DNA of 7,401 nt, taken from Deltaproteobacteria bacterium. GTDB taxonomy: Bacteria; Desulfobacterota; UBA8473. The stretch is from positions 1 to 7,401 of the forward strand of contig JAUXHQ010000085.1 of assembly GCA_030621455.1 (NCBI GenBank). Direction: 5' to 3'. How positions within the stretch are numbered: the stretch's first letter is position 1; each line of letters starts with the position of its first letter. This document shows, one piece after another, positions 6,480 through 7,401 of the stretch. A model generated the notes under the pieces. The model was not told the DNA's origin. It made no database searches and was given only the letters and a program-made list of their open reading frames with translations. Both the position numbers and the translations under genes were made by a program.

Positions 6480-7313
6480 ATGAACATGGAGGGCAACATT
6501 ACGCCTCGCCGAAGGTGGCAAGTCATTCTTTACGAAATTATTTTTGAGGCGGATACAAAGTCAGGGAAATTATTCGATGTCATATTGATTGCCGCAATAG
6601 CGCTGAGTGTGCTCGCTGTTCTTTTGGATAGCGTGGGAGGAATCAGAAAAGACTACGGTAATATCTTATATGCCCTCGAATGGTTTTTCACCATTTTATT
6701 TACCATTGAATATGTCCTGCGAATTTCATGTGTCACTCGACCCATACGGTACGTCACCGGCTTTTTCGGCATTGTGGACCTAATGTCAATCCTCCCGGTA
6801 TACATAAGCCTGATTGTTCCGGGCAGCCATTACCTGGTAGTTATCAGAGTGCTAAGAGTTCTGCGTATTTTTCGCGTGTTTAAATTGGTTCAATATATCG
6901 GTGAGGCAAAAACTCTTATCCAAGCATTGCGGGCGAGCAGCCGGAAAATAACCGTTTTTCTATTCACTGTAATGACATTGGTGGTGATTTTTGGATCTCT
7001 CATGTACCTCATAGAAGGAGAGGAAAACGGATTTACGAGTATCCCTAGAAGTATATACTGGTCTGTTGTAACCCTCACAACGGTCGGTTATGGGGATATT
7101 TCGCCGAAAACCAATATCGGTCAAGCATTGGCTGCAATGATTATGATTCTGGGTTACGGTATTATTGCAGTACCGACCGGGATTGTGACAGTGGAACTTA
7201 CCCGTGCTTCTGAGAAGAAGATAACAACGCAGGTTTGCCCCGAATGCATGATGGAAGGACACGAAACAGATGCGATATATTGCAAGTACTGCTCCGGTAA
7301 GCTGAATCCATAG
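6480..7313 (+). CDS. Voltage-gated potassium channel (6-TM) with C-terminal zinc ribbon
   Basis: The 277-residue ion channel is of the Kv/ion-transport family, forming a tetrameric K+ pore in the inner membrane. Segments: S1 about 31-51, S2 62-82 (with Glu77), S3 95-113 (with Asp100), S4 117-138 with charges at every third place (Arg123, Arg126, Arg129, Arg132, Lys135), S5 156-178, pore helix about 189-200, selectivity filter TVGYGD (201-206), and S6 about 214-240. The filter is canonical for K+, and the S4 pattern indicates real voltage sensing. The C-terminus carries CPEC (253-256) and CKYC (268-271), a four-cysteine zinc-ribbon-like knuckle in the cytoplasm just after S6, where a gate regulator could act. 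The length is similar to the archaeal KvAP type. It stands apart from the redox cluster by 426 bases and is probably transcribed on its own. Family assignment is firm; physiological role unknown. Confidence 0.93.
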   Translation: MNMEGNITPRRRWQVILYEIIFEADTKSGKLFDVILIAAIALSVLAVLLDSVGGIRKDYGNILYALEWFFTILFTIEYVLRISCVTRPIRYVTGFFGIVDLMSILPVYISLIVPGSHYLVVIRVLRVLRIFRVFKLVQYIGEAKTLIQALRASSRKITVFLFTVMTLVVIFGSLMYLIEGEENGFTSIPRSIYWSVVTLTTVGYGDISPKTNIGQALAAMIMILGYGIIAVPTGIVTVELTRASEKKITTQVCPECMMEGHETDAIYCKYCSGKLNP

Positions 7314-7317
7314 GACT

Positions 7318-7367
7318 AATGGGGTCGTACAAAGGGGTTAGACACTTTCTTTCGACTTGACCCCATT
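7318..7367. repeat. Inverted repeat AATGGGGTC...GACCCCATT
   Basis: Perfect 9-bp arms (7318-7326 and 7359-7367) enclose a 32-base loop, four bases after the channel stop. The loop has an inner AAAG/CTTT pairing (7331-7334 with 7345-7348). The right arm runs into TTGTCTT, so on the + strand it could act as a terminator of the channel gene. The long loop and the GGGGTC/GACCCC arms also resemble REP-type palindromes associated with REP-type transposases; that comparison is from memory. Confidence 0.5.
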
Positions 7368-7401
7368 TTGTCTTCAAGAAAGGATTGCAAATAGATTAAG
7401 T

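Overview
The window reads as part of an anaerobic respiratory locus from a Gram-negative bacterium. All genes are on the + strand. A membrane-anchored multiheme cytochrome, a Tat-exported molybdopterin enzyme of the tetrathionate reductase type and a FrdA-like flavoprotein next to each other suggest an anaerobe of the former deltaproteobacteria (Desulfobacterota) or Nitrospirota. This is inference from gene content; there is no taxonomic marker gene here.

Region 1 (1-6053) is a tight, apparently co-transcribed cluster of five genes: a FrdA/SdhA-like flavoprotein whose 5' end lies outside the window; a small membrane-anchored triheme cytochrome c; a TtrB-like ferredoxin with four [4Fe-4S] sites; an NrfD/PsrC-type quinone-interacting membrane subunit; and a TtrA-like molybdopterin catalytic subunit with a twin-arginine signal. 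The last three are in the order B-C-A, as in the Salmonella ttrBCA operon. The expected electron path is quinone pool - NrfD - four-cluster ferredoxin - catalytic subunit on the periplasmic face. The triheme cytochrome offers a second connection, to periplasmic cytochromes. The flavoprotein keeps every catalytic residue of fumarate reductase/succinate dehydrogenase but has a short C-terminus.

The most notable observation is in the catalytic subunit. It matches TtrA along its length and keeps the N-terminal [4Fe-4S] cysteines, yet has no cysteine anywhere in residues 112-332, where TtrA, PsrA and ArrA relatives supply the molybdenum ligand. The aligned segment (about 213-236) offers only Asp, Thr, Ser, Ile and similar residues. 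The complex may use another ligand, or may have lost molybdenum chemistry and become an electron-transfer module, as proposed for QrcB of the Qrc complex.

Region 2 (6054-6479) is a 426-base gap without a clear gene. It holds a 50-codon minus-strand ORF that looks protein-like and may be a decayed fragment, a dyad around a TATAAT, a short tandem repeat and an 8-bp hairpin.

Region 3 (6480-7313) is a separate gene for a six-transmembrane voltage-gated potassium channel with a canonical filter and S4, plus an unusual C-terminal zinc ribbon. It is followed by a 9-bp perfect inverted repeat (7318-7367) that could be a terminator or the palindrome of a REP-like or mobile element. Its base use looks more AT-rich by eye than the redox cluster.
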